Assembly: GCA_045577925.1 (NCBI GenBank)
Contig: JAZNJH010000043.1
Location: forward strand, 1 to 11,926
DNA: 11,926 nucleotides
Direction: 5' to 3'
Source of the DNA: UBA4717 sp045577925
GTDB lineage: Bacteria; Bacillota; Clostridia; Oscillospirales; CAG-272
Under the pieces are notes generated by a model that saw nothing but the letters and a program-made list of their open reading frames with translations, was not told the DNA's origin and made no database searches. Below, one piece after another: positions 5,439-10,813 of this stretch. Each line of letters starts with the position of its first letter. Positions within the stretch are counted from its first letter, which is position 1. Both the position numbers and the translations under genes were made by a program.

Positions 5439-5818
5439 GAAAACATACCTCTTGCTATTTTTATGAGCTCGCTGATTAAGGGAAGCGCCAGAATCAAAAG
5501 CTCTGCTTTGCCAACTATTTCGATACGTGAAGCCAAAGAACCCTCTCCTGCATCTCTGCATATATCTGATGTGATCTCAACGGCTAACGCTACCCCGAGT
5601 GCTTTGAGCAGAGTTGAAGCATAAGTGGAAAGAGGTGTACCCGATATATATTCGCCAATTAGCTTGAAAGTAGGGTATATGCTTGTACCTGCCGCCGTTA
5701 GCATACATACCCCTATCGCTGTTGCAACAAGCTTTGCAAGCTTTGGCCTGAGTTCAGAAAGTATCAGTATGACCGAAAGAGACAAAAGCGCAAGGCCGCA
5801 ATACTTGATAATACTCAT
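5435..5818 (-). CDS. spoIIIAD: SpoIIIAD, stage III sporulation membrane protein
   Basis: The product has 127 residues (B. subtilis about 133). It is a small multi-pass protein with hydrophobic helices near 5-21, 31-50, 67-85 and 105-121, and the family segment ALGVALAVEITSDICRDAGEGSLASRIE (about 73-100) in its second half. That segment matches the SpoIIIAC/AD family pattern in which acidic and Arg residues flank a conserved EITSDICRDAGE block. It starts at the ATG at 5816-5818, overlapping the spoIIIAC stop as ATGA, and its own stop overlaps the spoIIIAE start in the same way, so AC-AD-AE form a translationally coupled string. Confidence 0.93.
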   Translation of the reverse strand: MSIIKYCGLALLSLSVILILSELRPKLAKLVATAIGVCMLTAAGTSIYPTFKLIGEYISGTPLSTYASTLLKALGVALAVEITSDICRDAGEGSLASRIEIVGKAELLILALPLISELIKIARGMFS

Positions 5819-6012
5819 GATAGCCCGAAAACAGATCTGATTAGTGAAAAAAGCTCCTTAAGCTCGCTAACAAGCATAACAAGCACGACAATGATACCGG
5901 CTATTGAAACAAAGGTCGCCTGCTCATCCCGCCCCGATTTTGAAAGAATTTGACAAGCAACACTGACAACCAATCCAATTCCTGCAATTTTTAAAATGAA
6001 AGCTACATCCAT
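5815..6012 (-). CDS. spoIIIAC: SpoIIIAC, small stage III sporulation membrane protein
   Basis: The product has 65 residues (B. subtilis 68) with two membrane helices (about 4-21 and 32-49) separated by the loop LSKSGRDEQATF, a characteristic SpoIIIAC/AD block. The start is the ATG at 6010-6012, preceded by GGAGAG 6-7 bases upstream. An in-frame upstream ATG at 6036 would add MFIKTERN and lies in the ribosome-site region, so it is rejected. The gene follows spoIIIAB after 30 bases, the longest gap in the first half of the operon. Confidence 0.93.
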   Translation of the reverse strand: MDVAFILKIAGIGLVVSVACQILSKSGRDEQATFVSIAGIIVVLVMLVSELKELFSLIRSVFGLS

Positions 6013-6042
6013 ATTTCTCTCCGTTTTTATAAACATACTTTA

Positions 6043-6525
6043 TCATATGATCAAAACTGATGCGAGTATTCCGCTCATGATTCCGAGAGAACCGAGAAGC
6101 CTGGTATATAGCGGAAGAGACTCTTTAGCCTGATCTGCAAGCTTTTGACACTCGCATTTATAATAATGACACCGACGGGCTTGTTCTGCGGCAGAAAAAT
6201 GAAGGGAGTCATCAGCAAACTCTGATAAAAGGCGAACGTCATCTTCTGTCAGATACATCTCATCAGCATTTGATTTCAGTGCACATGAGAAGCCGTTTTC
6301 GCGTACTTCCTGCAAAAATCCGCACGACTCCAACAACTCGTCTTTATAACAATCGAAAAACTCGTCAAGGGGAGTTGAAAACGTGTTTATCTTAAGTTCA
6401 AGGGAATCAAGCATTTTTATAATTGCCTCGAGAGCGCGTACGCGCCGCTTCAGAATAGCGGCGCACTGTGAACCAAGTGTACTTCCCGAAAGAACTATAA
6501 GCAGAATTCCTAAAAGCTTGTGCAT
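6043..6525 (-). CDS. spoIIIAB: SpoIIIAB, stage III sporulation protein
   Basis: The product has 160 residues (B. subtilis about 171). The family is structurally related to the GspF-like inner-membrane platform of type II secretion and pilus systems and is thought to work with the SpoIIIAA ATPase. It has an N-terminal hydrophobic helix (about 3-20), a charged helical cytoplasmic domain containing RALEAIIKMLDSLELKI and FSTPLDEFF (family-typical near 31-60), and a C-terminal hydrophobic helix (about 141-160) that ends at the stop. The ATG at 6523-6525 has GGAG 8 bases upstream, 20 bases after spoIIIAA ends. Confidence 0.92.
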   Translation of the reverse strand: MHKLLGILLIVLSGSTLGSQCAAILKRRVRALEAIIKMLDSLELKINTFSTPLDEFFDCYKDELLESCGFLQEVRENGFSCALKSNADEMYLTEDDVRLLSEFADDSLHFSAAEQARRCHYYKCECQKLADQAKESLPLYTRLLGSLGIMSGILASVLII

Positions 6526-6545
6526 CTGTTTTTACTCCATGGTTT

Positions 6546-7415
6546 TTACTTTTTGGTTATATCGTAAATATCAAACTCGTATTTGTTTTTCTCTCTCTTG
6601 ATGCCGATGTATCTTTCAAACACTCCGAAGTCACGAAGCCTTGCGATCTGAGGCCTTTTGAAGAGCGCTTCAAGAGAGTCTGCATGCGCGCTTGCAATAA
6701 GCGGTACACCTGTGTTTTCTGCCGCGAGGATCGACTCGGCATCTTCCTTTAATCCGATCTCGTCGCAGAAGATAACCTGTGGGGATAGCGAGCGTACTGC
6801 AAGCTCTATTCCTTCGCCCTTTTCATACCCGAAGAGGTAATCTGTCAGCGTGTCAGCGGAAGATGTGCGAGTATATAATTCGCGGCGCGAATCAATAACG
6901 GATGCACGGAATGCATTTTGGGAACACGAAAGTCTCTTTATAAGAAAGCGGAGAATGGTAGTTTTGCCAACTCCAGGCGGTGAATAGAAAAGAGTGGGGA
7001 TAATTCTTTGGTTATCAACACAAAGTTCATAAAGATTATCAGGTTCATCAAATTCACACGGAAGCCTTAGACATATAGATGAAATACTGTCAACAGAACC
7101 TCCGGCTCCTTTTGTGGGGCAAACAGTACATCTGACGCCGTTTTTTTGAGGTATGTATCCGCGTGATATCGTTTCACTGTACGCATACGGAGAGCCGTCG
7201 CAAAGAGAGAGAAGCGTGCCGCGGATCTCTGAGTCTGTACAACGAAGCGGTAATATGATATTTTTATTGTCAACAGTTAAAGAGGCAGGACGGTCTGCGC
7301 GAAGCCTTATTTCGCTTACCGGAAAGTCCGTTTTGTCTATTTCGGATCTTATTATATTTGCTGCGCGGCTTGGTAGTAAAGCGAGTATTTTTTCAAGATT
7401 TGCGTAATATGTCAT
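6546..7415 (-). CDS. spoIIIAA: SpoIIIAA, ATPase of the SpoIIIA channel
   Basis: The product has 289 residues (B. subtilis 307). It is a cytoplasmic secretion-type ATPase thought to power the SpoIIIA complex from the mother cell. It shows an N-terminal domain with EIRLRADRP (35-43), a SRGYIPQKNGVR block (84-95), a Walker A motif SPPGVGKTT (145-153), a Walker B-like VIFCDEIG (214-221) with D218 and E219, and ASAHADS (241-247) in the position of the secretion-ATPase His-containing motif. Key catalytic residues are intact. The usual GGHR-type motif of the middle region is replaced by NGVRCTVC, and the protein carries several extra cysteines. It is first in the operon. The ATG at 7413-7415 is preceded by AGGAAAGGA about 12 bases away. 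Confidence 0.93.
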   Translation of the reverse strand: MTYYANLEKILALLPSRAANIIRSEIDKTDFPVSEIRLRADRPASLTVDNKNIILPLRCTDSEIRGTLLSLCDGSPYAYSETISRGYIPQKNGVRCTVCPTKGAGGSVDSISSICLRLPCEFDEPDNLYELCVDNQRIIPTLFYSPPGVGKTTILRFLIKRLSCSQNAFRASVIDSRRELYTRTSSADTLTDYLFGYEKGEGIELAVRSLSPQVIFCDEIGLKEDAESILAAENTGVPLIASAHADSLEALFKRPQIARLRDFGVFERYIGIKREKNKYEFDIYDITKK

Positions 7416-7446
7416 GATTGTAACCGATCCTTTCCTGCCGTTATAT

Positions 7447-7476
7447 ATTTTTATGCGAAAGGATTTGAGCGTATGA
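7447..7476 (-). promoter_or_regulatory. Candidate sigma-E promoter of the spoIIIA operon
   Basis: On the minus strand, TCATACG (7470-7476) matches 5 of 7 positions of the sigma-E -35 pattern. A 14-base spacer leads to CATAAAAA (7448-7455), which matches 7 of 8 positions of the -10 pattern CATACAAT. The start point would be near 7440, giving a leader of about 25 bases that includes the AGGAAAGGA ribosome site. Sigma-E control of spoIIIA is established in B. subtilis, so position and expectation agree. Confidence 0.65.
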
Positions 7477-7520
7477 CACGATACTCATGTAAAGAAATGA
7501 TTAAGAATTTGGTAAAGCTA

Positions 7521-7549
7521 TTGAAAAACGGATAAATATGGTATATAAT
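7521..7549 (+). promoter_or_regulatory. Sigma-A promoter of yajC
   Basis: TTGAAA (7521-7526) and TATAAT (7544-7549) are separated by exactly 17 bases. The start point is expected near 7556, with a leader of about 50 bases. It is divergent from the spoIIIA promoter (7447-7476), with the two -35 boxes about 45 bases apart. Confidence 0.85.
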
Positions 7550-7604
7550 ATTTAAAGTAGGGAGTATTTTCCCGAGAAACTTGTGAATTTAAAGGAGAAA
7601 GACA

Positions 7605-7934
7605 ATGTTTTATTTGCTTGAAGCAGCTGCAGGAGCTGAAACGCCTGCTGCAGGTGTCAGCGGATTTTCAACAATTATAATGCTTGTTCTTATGCTCGTG
7701 GTATTTTATTTCTTTATGTACCGCCCGCAGAAAAAGCAGGAGAAGGAAACTGCAAATATGAGAAACAGCCTTTCTGTTGGTGATGAGATCACGACGATAG
7801 GCGGTATAATCGGTAAGATCATAAGCATTAAGGAAGAAACTATTCTTATCGAAACAAGCGGCGACAGAACGAAGATCAGGCTTCTTAAGTCTGCGGTGAG
7901 AAACGTAGACGTAAAGGCTGAAGACGCTGAATAA
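7605..7934 (+). CDS. yajC: YajC, Sec translocase accessory subunit
   Basis: The product has 109 residues, normal for the family. YajC is a single-pass membrane protein that associates with SecDF-SecYEG during protein export. An N-terminal periplasm-side stretch (AAAGAETPAAGVSG) precedes one membrane helix (about 22-39), followed at once by YRPQKKQ (39-45), the family hallmark. A small soluble beta domain contains VGDEITTIGGIIGKI (58-72) and then alternating strands to residue 104. AAAGGAG (7591-7597) lies 7 bases before the ATG. It has its own promoter and terminator. No secD, secF, tgt or queA gene adjoins it here, unlike in many other genomes. Confidence 0.95.
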   Translation: MFYLLEAAAGAETPAAGVSGFSTIIMLVLMLVVFYFFMYRPQKKQEKETANMRNSLSVGDEITTIGGIIGKIISIKEETILIETSGDRTKIRLLKSAVRNVDVKAEDAE

Positions 7935-7945
7935 TAATTACAAAT

Positions 7946-7975
7946 AAAAGCTCACCAAGGCAGGTGGGCTTTTAT
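7946..7975 (+). terminator. Terminator after yajC
   Basis: AAAAGCTCACC (7946-7956) pairs with GGTGGGCTTTT (7963-7973) with one G-U pair and a 6-base loop, then TTATTT. The T-tract is partly inside the stem, as is usual for such terminators. It would limit but may not abolish read-through into the next gene. Confidence 0.8.
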
Positions 7976-8052
7976 TTATGGGCTGGCTCATAAAAACTAT
8001 TCGTTCACATATATATTAAATAAAACCGAATACGAAAGGATAGTCTGTAACG

Positions 8053-8487
8053 ATGAGTAAAAAAACAAATCCTAAGTTTACCCGAAAAGGTGAAAAGAAT
8101 GAAAACGAAAGATTTATAGTATCGTCTCTTATAGGTTTTGCAGTTGGTCTAGCTTTGAGCTTCGCACTTTTGTTTATAGGCTCAGCTTTACTTCTTTTAG
8201 CTAAGGATCCGGATTCTCTTACCACCCTTTTTGCTTATCTTACAATCGCAATAAGCCTGTTTTTTTCAGGAGTTGTCAGCTCGCGCGTTTCCTGCGGCAA
8301 TATTCTTGCTTCAGTATTTGCCGGGGTAATGTATACGCTTTTTTCTTTTTCGTTTCATCTGATATTTACAAAAGGCGGTGCTGACTCTGGTGTACATACG
8401 CTTTTATTCCTTGCATTTCCTCTTATTTCTCTGCTTGGCGGATATATTGCAAGGCCCAAAACTAAAAAGAAATTCAAACCGCATTAA
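8053..8487 (+). CDS. TIGR04086-type four-helix membrane protein
   Basis: The product has 144 residues. A basic, hydrophilic N-terminus (about 20 residues rich in Lys and Asn) is followed by four membrane helices near 22-50, 57-77, 82-105 and 114-134, and a basic tail (RPKTKKKFKPH). Size, four-helix layout, glycines in the helices (GFAVGLAL, SLLGGYIA) and position directly after yajC fit the TIGR04086 family of clostridial membrane proteins, whose function is unknown. The start codon is preceded by GAAAGGA about 12 bases away, rather far, so initiation may be modest. No clear separate promoter was found in the 79 bases after the yajC terminator; it may depend on read-through. It ends just before a bidirectional terminator. 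Confidence 0.8.
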   Translation: MSKKTNPKFTRKGEKNENERFIVSSLIGFAVGLALSFALLFIGSALLLLAKDPDSLTTLFAYLTIAISLFFSGVVSSRVSCGNILASVFAGVMYTLFSFSFHLIFTKGGADSGVHTLLFLAFPLISLLGGYIARPKTKKKFKPH

Positions 8488-8500
8488 ACTTTATACAAAT

Positions 8501-8533
8501 AAAAAACAACCTCTTTATGAGAGGTTGTTTTTT
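8501..8533. terminator. Bidirectional terminator overlapping the end of ispD
   Basis: AAAAAACAACCTCT (8501-8514) pairs perfectly with 8520-8533, AGAGGTTGTTTTTT, around a 5-base loop: a 14-bp stem with an A-run on one side and a T-run on the other, so it can act on both strands. The ispD stop codon (8515-8517) lies in the loop, and the codons for the last residues KNNLS form one arm. Confidence 0.9.
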
Positions 8534-9252
8534 ATTATTGCTTCTGCGATTATAACATCGTCGGGGTGAGTTATTTTCATTTTTGTACTGCTTGTTTCAA
8601 CAAGCTTCACCTTGAATCCGAGGCGCTCCGCCATAGAATTATCGTCTGTAACAGATACTTTATCCTTTTTTGCCGCATATGCCGCCGTCATATAGATTTT
8701 CGTATCAAAGACCTGTGGTGTTGCGGCAAGATAAAGCTTGTTTCGGTCGGGAGTATCTGATACAAATCCATTTGAGTCGGCAATTTTAACGGTGTCGGTA
8801 CATTTCATTGCTGCAGTTGCACATCTGTGTTTATAAGCTTCGCTGATGACGGCATCTATTTCCTCGGGTTTTGTAAGACACCGCGCAGCATCGTGAATTG
8901 CAACGTATTTCGCTTTTTTTGATATTGATTCAAAACCTTTCAGCGCAGACTCGCTTCTGGTGTTGCCCCCCACAGTAATCGCAGTGAGCTTGGAAATGCC
9001 GTATTTTGATTTGTACTGTGAGTATAGCTCGCATTCGCCATCAAGACAAACAATAATTATTTCATCAACAAGCGTGCTTTTTTCAAATGCAAGCATGGAG
9101 CGTACTACGACTTCGATCCCGTCTATGATAAGGTGTTGCTTAGGAATCTCTGCTCCAACTCTGCTGCCCGTGCCACCGGCTAATATCACAGCCGAAGTAA
9201 ACTTATGCTTTTTAGTTGGAAACAACTTTGAGAACTTTTCTGCAAAACTCAT
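8515..9252 (-). CDS. ispD: IspD, 2-C-methyl-D-erythritol 4-phosphate cytidylyltransferase
   Basis: The product has 245 residues. It is a cytoplasmic enzyme that joins CTP and methylerythritol phosphate to form CDP-methylerythritol in the non-mevalonate isoprenoid pathway. It shows the nucleotide-binding loop AVILAGGTGSRVG (21-33) with K38, IHDAAR (119-124), TPDRNKLYLAATPQVF (167-182) holding the conserved Arg170, VTDDNSMAE (201-209), and MKITHPDDVIIAE (225-237) holding the conserved Lys226. It has about 17 extra basic residues before the fold, and a Cys follows HDAAR where Pro is usual. The related TarI/Bcs1 cytidylyltransferases normally have HDSVR instead, so IspD is preferred. The ATG (9250-9252) overlaps the upstream carboxypeptidase stop as ATGA, with an AGAGGA ribosome site inside that gene, so the two are translationally coupled. 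Confidence 0.92.
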   Translation of the reverse strand: MSFAEKFSKLFPTKKHKFTSAVILAGGTGSRVGAEIPKQHLIIDGIEVVVRSMLAFEKSTLVDEIIIVCLDGECELYSQYKSKYGISKLTAITVGGNTRSESALKGFESISKKAKYVAIHDAARCLTKPEEIDAVISEAYKHRCATAAMKCTDTVKIADSNGFVSDTPDRNKLYLAATPQVFDTKIYMTAAYAAKKDKVSVTDDNSMAERLGFKVKLVETSSTKMKITHPDDVIIAEAIIKNNLS

Positions 9253-9690
9253 ATAATTTCCTCTTCTTCGCTTTTGGCTTCGCTTATAAGCTCGGTTTCA
9301 GAGTCGGTTTCATCAATAGTGCCGGCTTCAGACTCTGTTTCATCTTCAGTCGGGTCTTCAGAATATGAATCAAAGTCAGTTTCTTCAAGCTCCTCTGTTG
9401 TTTCTGACTCGTATATATACGAGTCGGATTCAAATTCCGACTCATATTCGTCTGTACTGTCGCTTTCAATATCAGTGTCGATATAAGTGTCAGTATCAAT
9501 GTCACTGTCAGTATCAGATCCTTCATCATATTCGCTGTCGTACACGGTATCAGCACTTTCGGTTTCTGAATCAGACTCGGGGTCCGGCTCTGTTGGACGC
9601 AGCCATTCGGGAAGCTCGTCTTCACTGTCCGACTCGGTTTCATCGCTGTCAGAGTCGTATGTAGAATCGTCTTCGGTTTCGCTTTCACTT
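9249..9690 (-). repeat. Low-complexity Ser/Asp/Glu codon repeat (carboxypeptidase tail)
   Basis: About 145 codons at the 3' end of the carboxypeptidase gene are mainly TCA/TCT/TCG/AGC Ser and GAC/GAT/GAA/GAG acidic codons. They form an irregular repeat similar in composition to the SD regions of staphylococcal surface proteins. The third bases vary, so it is not a recent simple tandem expansion. It creates serine-rich open frames on the opposite strand that are not genes. Confidence 0.7.
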
Positions 9691-10679
9691 ACAGGCGGAT
9701 TCAGTATCAGGTCATACCACGCGGGCTCGGCAGGTATTTGAAGAGCACCTAATTTATTAAACGTCACATCCGGATAGTTTTCGCTTTCGCGTTCCATGTA
9801 TTCTTCAAGGCAGAGTCCGCTTTCGTATATCTTCTCTGCGTGTTCAAATCCGATAAATCTGAAGTGCCACGGCTCATAGTTTATACCTGTAAGCTCTGAT
9901 TTTTCGGACGGATAGCGGAGAATAAAACCGTATTTGTATGAGTTCTCAACAAGCCATTTATACGCGTCTGTATCTTCAAATCCATCATCAAGATACATAT
10001 ATCCGGGAGTGATGAAATCAACGGCAAGACCCGTCTGATGTTCGCTTGTTCCGGGAATTGCAATATAGCCTGCCGTAAGCTCATACGCGCGTGAAAAGCT
10101 GTATTTTCCGTATGCGTATGAACGCAGCCTGTTTTCAAAATTTGCAGTCTGACGTGAAAGTGAACGGTAAGCAGAGCAAATGAGAAGAGTAACTCCCGCG
10201 TCCTCGGCATCGTTTATCATACACTGTGCAAAATCGGCAACGCGCGAATCAAAATAATAGTTTGCTCCGTTTGACCATACGCTCTTAAACTCAAGAGAGT
10301 CCTCGTATTCGGAAGGTAAGGAGTTTGAACGGTTAATAAGAAAATATGCCCATGACGTATCGGGTATCTCCATCTGCGAAAGTGTAAGTCTCTTTTCGCC
10401 TGTACTTAGCGCGGTGCTTACCGGTTCTTCCGGCTCAAGGTCAATCTGAGGTGTTACTATTTCACTTTCCGATGCGCTTGTTTCAATACTCGAAGAATCG
10501 CTTTTGCTTTCATTTGTAATCTTGTCTCCGTTATTTGTCAGCGCACCTATTATAAGCGAAGCAATAAGAAGCATAAGAAATATGCCGGTTATCGCAATGC
10601 CTGTTTTTGATAAAAGAAAGGCGAGTATCTTTAATAAAGATCCCTTTATATTTTTTATTATATCATTTTTATTATTCAT
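9249..10679 (-). CDS. Membrane-anchored VanY-type D-Ala-D-Ala carboxypeptidase with long Ser/Asp/Glu tail
   Basis: The product has 476 residues from the ATG at 10677-10679. The layout is a short cytoplasmic N-terminus, one membrane helix (about 27-47), a Ser/Glu-rich linker (50-95), a VanY/DacB-type zinc peptidase domain (about 100-300), and an acidic low-complexity tail (about 330-476). The domain carries SAYRS (169-173), SEHQTGLAVDF (212-222; zinc ligands His214 and Asp221) and YEPWHFR (268-274; Glu269 catalytic, His272 ligand). It should trim the terminal D-Ala from peptidoglycan stem peptides outside the membrane. The tail is dominated by Ser, Asp, Glu and Thr with scattered Tyr, in loose S-D/E-S-E/T repeats, with one PEWLRPTEPDPE interruption. 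A TTG nine codons upstream is rejected, as AAGGA abuts it with no spacing. The chosen ATG has no adjacent ribosome site, so the start is less certain than the family. Confidence 0.88.
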   Translation of the reverse strand: MNNKNDIIKNIKGSLLKILAFLLSKTGIAITGIFLMLLIASLIIGALTNNGDKITNESKSDSSSIETSASESEIVTPQIDLEPEEPVSTALSTGEKRLTLSQMEIPDTSWAYFLINRSNSLPSEYEDSLEFKSVWSNGANYYFDSRVADFAQCMINDAEDAGVTLLICSAYRSLSRQTANFENRLRSYAYGKYSFSRAYELTAGYIAIPGTSEHQTGLAVDFITPGYMYLDDGFEDTDAYKWLVENSYKYGFILRYPSEKSELTGINYEPWHFRFIGFEHAEKIYESGLCLEEYMERESENYPDVTFNKLGALQIPAEPAWYDLILNPPVSESETEDDSTYDSDSDETESDSEDELPEWLRPTEPDPESDSETESADTVYDSEYDEGSDTDSDIDTDTYIDTDIESDSTDEYESEFESDSYIYESETTEELEETDFDSYSEDPTEDETESEAGTIDETDSETELISEAKSEEEEII

Positions 10680-10689
10680 AATACAAAAA

Positions 10690-10704
10690 GCGGTGATATA
10701 CCGC
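10690..10704 (-). promoter_or_regulatory. Hairpin plus T-run just before the carboxypeptidase start
   Basis: On the minus strand, GCGGT (10700-10704) pairs with ACCGC (10690-10694) around ATATC, followed by TTTTT and then the ATG 10 bases after the stem. AAGGA lies just before the stem. The hairpin may act as a weak attenuator, or it may fold out so that AAGGA comes close to the start codon. The stem is only 5 bp, so this is tentative. Confidence 0.35.
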
Positions 10705-10735
10705 AATCCTTTTCAAGTTATACTTTACTGATTAC

Positions 10736-10764
10736 AGTATACCACCGTCTTTAAATTTATGCAA
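10736..10764 (-). promoter_or_regulatory. Sigma-A promoter of the carboxypeptidase-ispD operon
   Basis: On the minus strand, TTGCAT (10759-10764) and TATACT (10736-10741) are separated by 17 bases. The start point is near 10729, giving a leader of about 50 bases. The -35 box lies within the sequence ATGCAAGCGCTTTTTG (plus strand, 10759-10774), which resembles a LacI/CcpA-family operator half-palindrome. Confidence 0.75.
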
Positions 10765-10774
10765 GCGCTTTTTG

Positions 10775-10794
10775 CGGTTTTAATATAAAAACCG
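10775..10794. repeat. 7-bp inverted repeat downstream of the CapD-type gene
   Basis: CGGTTTT (10775-10781) pairs with AAAACCG (10788-10794) around AATATA. It sits 20 bases after the dehydratase stop on the minus strand. It lacks a T-run in that direction, so it is at best a weak terminator, and the dehydratase transcript may continue into the carboxypeptidase operon. Confidence 0.4.
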
Positions 10795-10813
10795 ACATTT
10801 ATTTACAATAGAA

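Noticed and set aside
5439..5561. Longer N-terminus for SpoIIIAE
   Set aside because: The 41 additional codons lie wholly inside spoIIIAD, read as non-family sequence, and the downstream ATG has a ribosome site, an ATGA overlap and a following signal peptide.
8515..9252. Assignment of the cytidylyltransferase to TarI (ribitol phosphate)
   Set aside because: The HDAAR motif, conserved Arg170 and the Lys in KITHPDD fit IspD; TarI-type enzymes normally carry HDSVR. No ribitol or teichoic acid genes adjoin it.
9274..9741. Serine-rich open frames on the plus strand
   Set aside because: They are the reverse-strand image of the Ser/Asp codon repeat of the carboxypeptidase; GAC/TCA-type codons read as Val/Ser on the other strand and exclude stops.
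10775..10794. Hairpin as terminator of the CapD-type gene
   Set aside because: The stem is AT-rich and no T-run follows it on the minus strand (CAAAAAGCGC follows), so it is kept only as an inverted repeat.
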